A stretch of 64,000 bases of DNA from Roridomyces roridus (lineage: Eukaryota > Basidiomycota > Agaricomycetes > Agaricales > Mycenaceae): NCBI GenBank assembly GCA_029378245.1, contig JARKIF010000124.1, positions 35,583 to 99,582 on the forward strand, read 5' to 3'. Below are positions 63,009 through 64,000 of the stretch, piece after piece. Numbering within the stretch: position 1 is the stretch's first letter; each line of letters starts with the position of its first letter. The notes below the pieces were generated by a model. The model had not been told where the DNA came from and did no database searches. It saw only the letters and a list, made by a program, of their open reading frames with translations. A program made the translations under genes and the position numbers.

Positions 63009-64000
63009 ATGTCTCACAGCGTTACCCGAATCCGCATTCCACCTTGCTCCGTCTCCCAACGAGATCGTCGTCGAAATCACGCTCGCTGCGCGGCCACCCG
63101 AACGCGAGTTGCCTAGTCCGACTCCGAGCTGCGGGGAATGGTCCCTTGTCCATGTCTGCCGTCAGCTACGCCAAGCAGTACAAAGACGCAGCTACCGCGT
63201 GGACATGGGTGGAAATGGACCTCAGCCGACGCGGGTCCATCCAACGAGCTGAGCTCTACTTCCAACGCTCGGGCTCCTGCAAGCCGAGGGTGACCCTGCG
63301 ATCACCCGTAGAGGCAGATGCTCTCGACGCTTTCTCCCCCCATCTCCAGCGCGTTTCACACCTCATTGTCGTATATGGCATGACCCGCGCGTTCGCCGAG
63401 ATCATGGAGTCGATCGAAGGCGTCGCCTTGCCCAACCTAGTGCACCTCCAGATCGACAATCGCACTGGGGAGTTCTCGAGCTTGGATTTATCGACAATCC
63501 ATGCCCCCAACCTCGTCTTTCTCCGGATGATTGGCTGCACTCAGGATCTACCAGCCTCTCCACTCCACTGGGCCCGCTCCCTCACGCATTTCGAGCTGAG
63601 GAGATACACAAAGGACAACTACGACAAAGACAAGAACCTAGCCCTCTTCCTGGGCGAGGCGAAGCATCTGCACTCCGTCACTCACTTGTACATCGAGTGG
63701 GATCCAGATGAACTGCTCGACCCCGACGGTGAGGTGATAGACACCGATACCTACAAACACCTCCGCTTGGAGTACGACGGCACGAGTCACGACACAGCCG
63801 TGGACATCCTCATCCGCTTCTGTCTGCGCAACCTCGAGACCCTCGTCTTCCACGGCTCGCACGGCCCCCAGATTTCGACGCTCTTCGCCTGGGTAGATCC
63901 CATGGATTGGTGTGGCCCGGCCGAAGAAAAACTGGATCCCCGGCTCTACTATCCCAGCCTAACCTCGCTCGTGTTCCACAATTCCACCGCGTTGGAATGC
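63009..64000 (+). pseudogene. F-box/LRR gene running off the window
   Basis: A family A relative, closest in layout to the gene at 24276. The F-box helix (LAPSPNEIVVEITLAARPPE, VHVCRQLRQAVQ) is in one frame. Near 63183 the frame shifts by one base (DAATAWTWVEMDLSRRGS). From there leucine-rich sequence is open to the window end (RVSHLIVVYGMTRAFAEIM, LPNLVHLQIDNR, ARSLTHFELRRYT, HSVTHLYIEWDPDELLD, LRNLETLVFHGSHGPQI, YPSLTSLVFHNST). The nearest ATG (63009) is also out of frame with the F-box. Either two small lesions or an intron arrangement I cannot place; the 3' end lies beyond 64000. Confidence 0.65.

Overview
The window is a transposon-rich stretch of a filamentous basidiomycete genome, most likely an agaricomycete. 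The signs are introns of about 45-60 bp with GT/AG borders, basidiomycete-type F-box families, a CFEM protein, a fungal zinc-cluster regulator, a DUF6589 protein, and a chromodomain Ty3 retrotransposon. There are no rRNA genes, no CRISPR array and no bacterial-style operons. I cannot name the genus from sequence alone.

The host genes are mainly F-box genes, with about 14 copies or fragments of three families. Family A is F-box plus leucine-rich repeats (12890-24276 minus, 29934 plus, 31440 plus, 33343-38130 minus, 38251 plus, 42421 plus, 45057 plus, 47031-56088 plus, 63009 plus). Family B has an N-terminal Cys-containing start, a coiled coil and an F-box (8400-12609, 46293-46916, 56518-58149, all minus). 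Family C is 25156-26320 and 28461-29684, both minus. Most are broken. At least nine mobile elements lie directly inside F-box coding sequence, and in several cases removing the element and one copy of its target duplication rejoins the reading frame. Other host genes are a CFEM protein with a nonsense codon (32409), a secreted esterase (58203-59493) and the remains of a zinc-cluster transcription factor (59.9-61.3 kb).

Region by region: 1-2.7 kb holds a tRNA-derived repeat and a mariner-like non-autonomous element. 3.4-7.1 kb is a DDE transposon with ~105-bp inverted repeats and a damaged transposase, followed by a Helitron fragment. 8.4-12.6 kb is an F-box/ankyrin fusion gene split by two hAT-type MITEs. 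12.9-24.3 kb is one F-box/LRR gene split by a MITE and by a second MITE that itself contains a complete-ended 8,962-bp Tf1/sushi-like chromovirus (13750-22711). 24.3-33 kb is F-box genes and the CFEM gene. 33.9-37.8 kb is a 3.9-kb element with long inverted repeats inside an F-box gene. 38-44 kb is F-box fragments around a CACTA-like element that carries a further transposon. 45-58 kb contains tandemly duplicated F-box gene pairs.

The most interesting object is at 48231-55971: a two-gene mobile element inserted in an F-box/LRR gene with a 9-10 bp target duplication. It has terminal inverted repeats with two strong hairpins at each end, and two inward-facing convergent genes whose starts lie just inside the repeats: a DUF6589 protein (50122-53177) and a RecQ-like helicase (55507-53206). 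Their stop codons are only 28 bp apart. I know of no described transposon with this gene pair; a CACTA-like element has secondarily inserted in its left arm.
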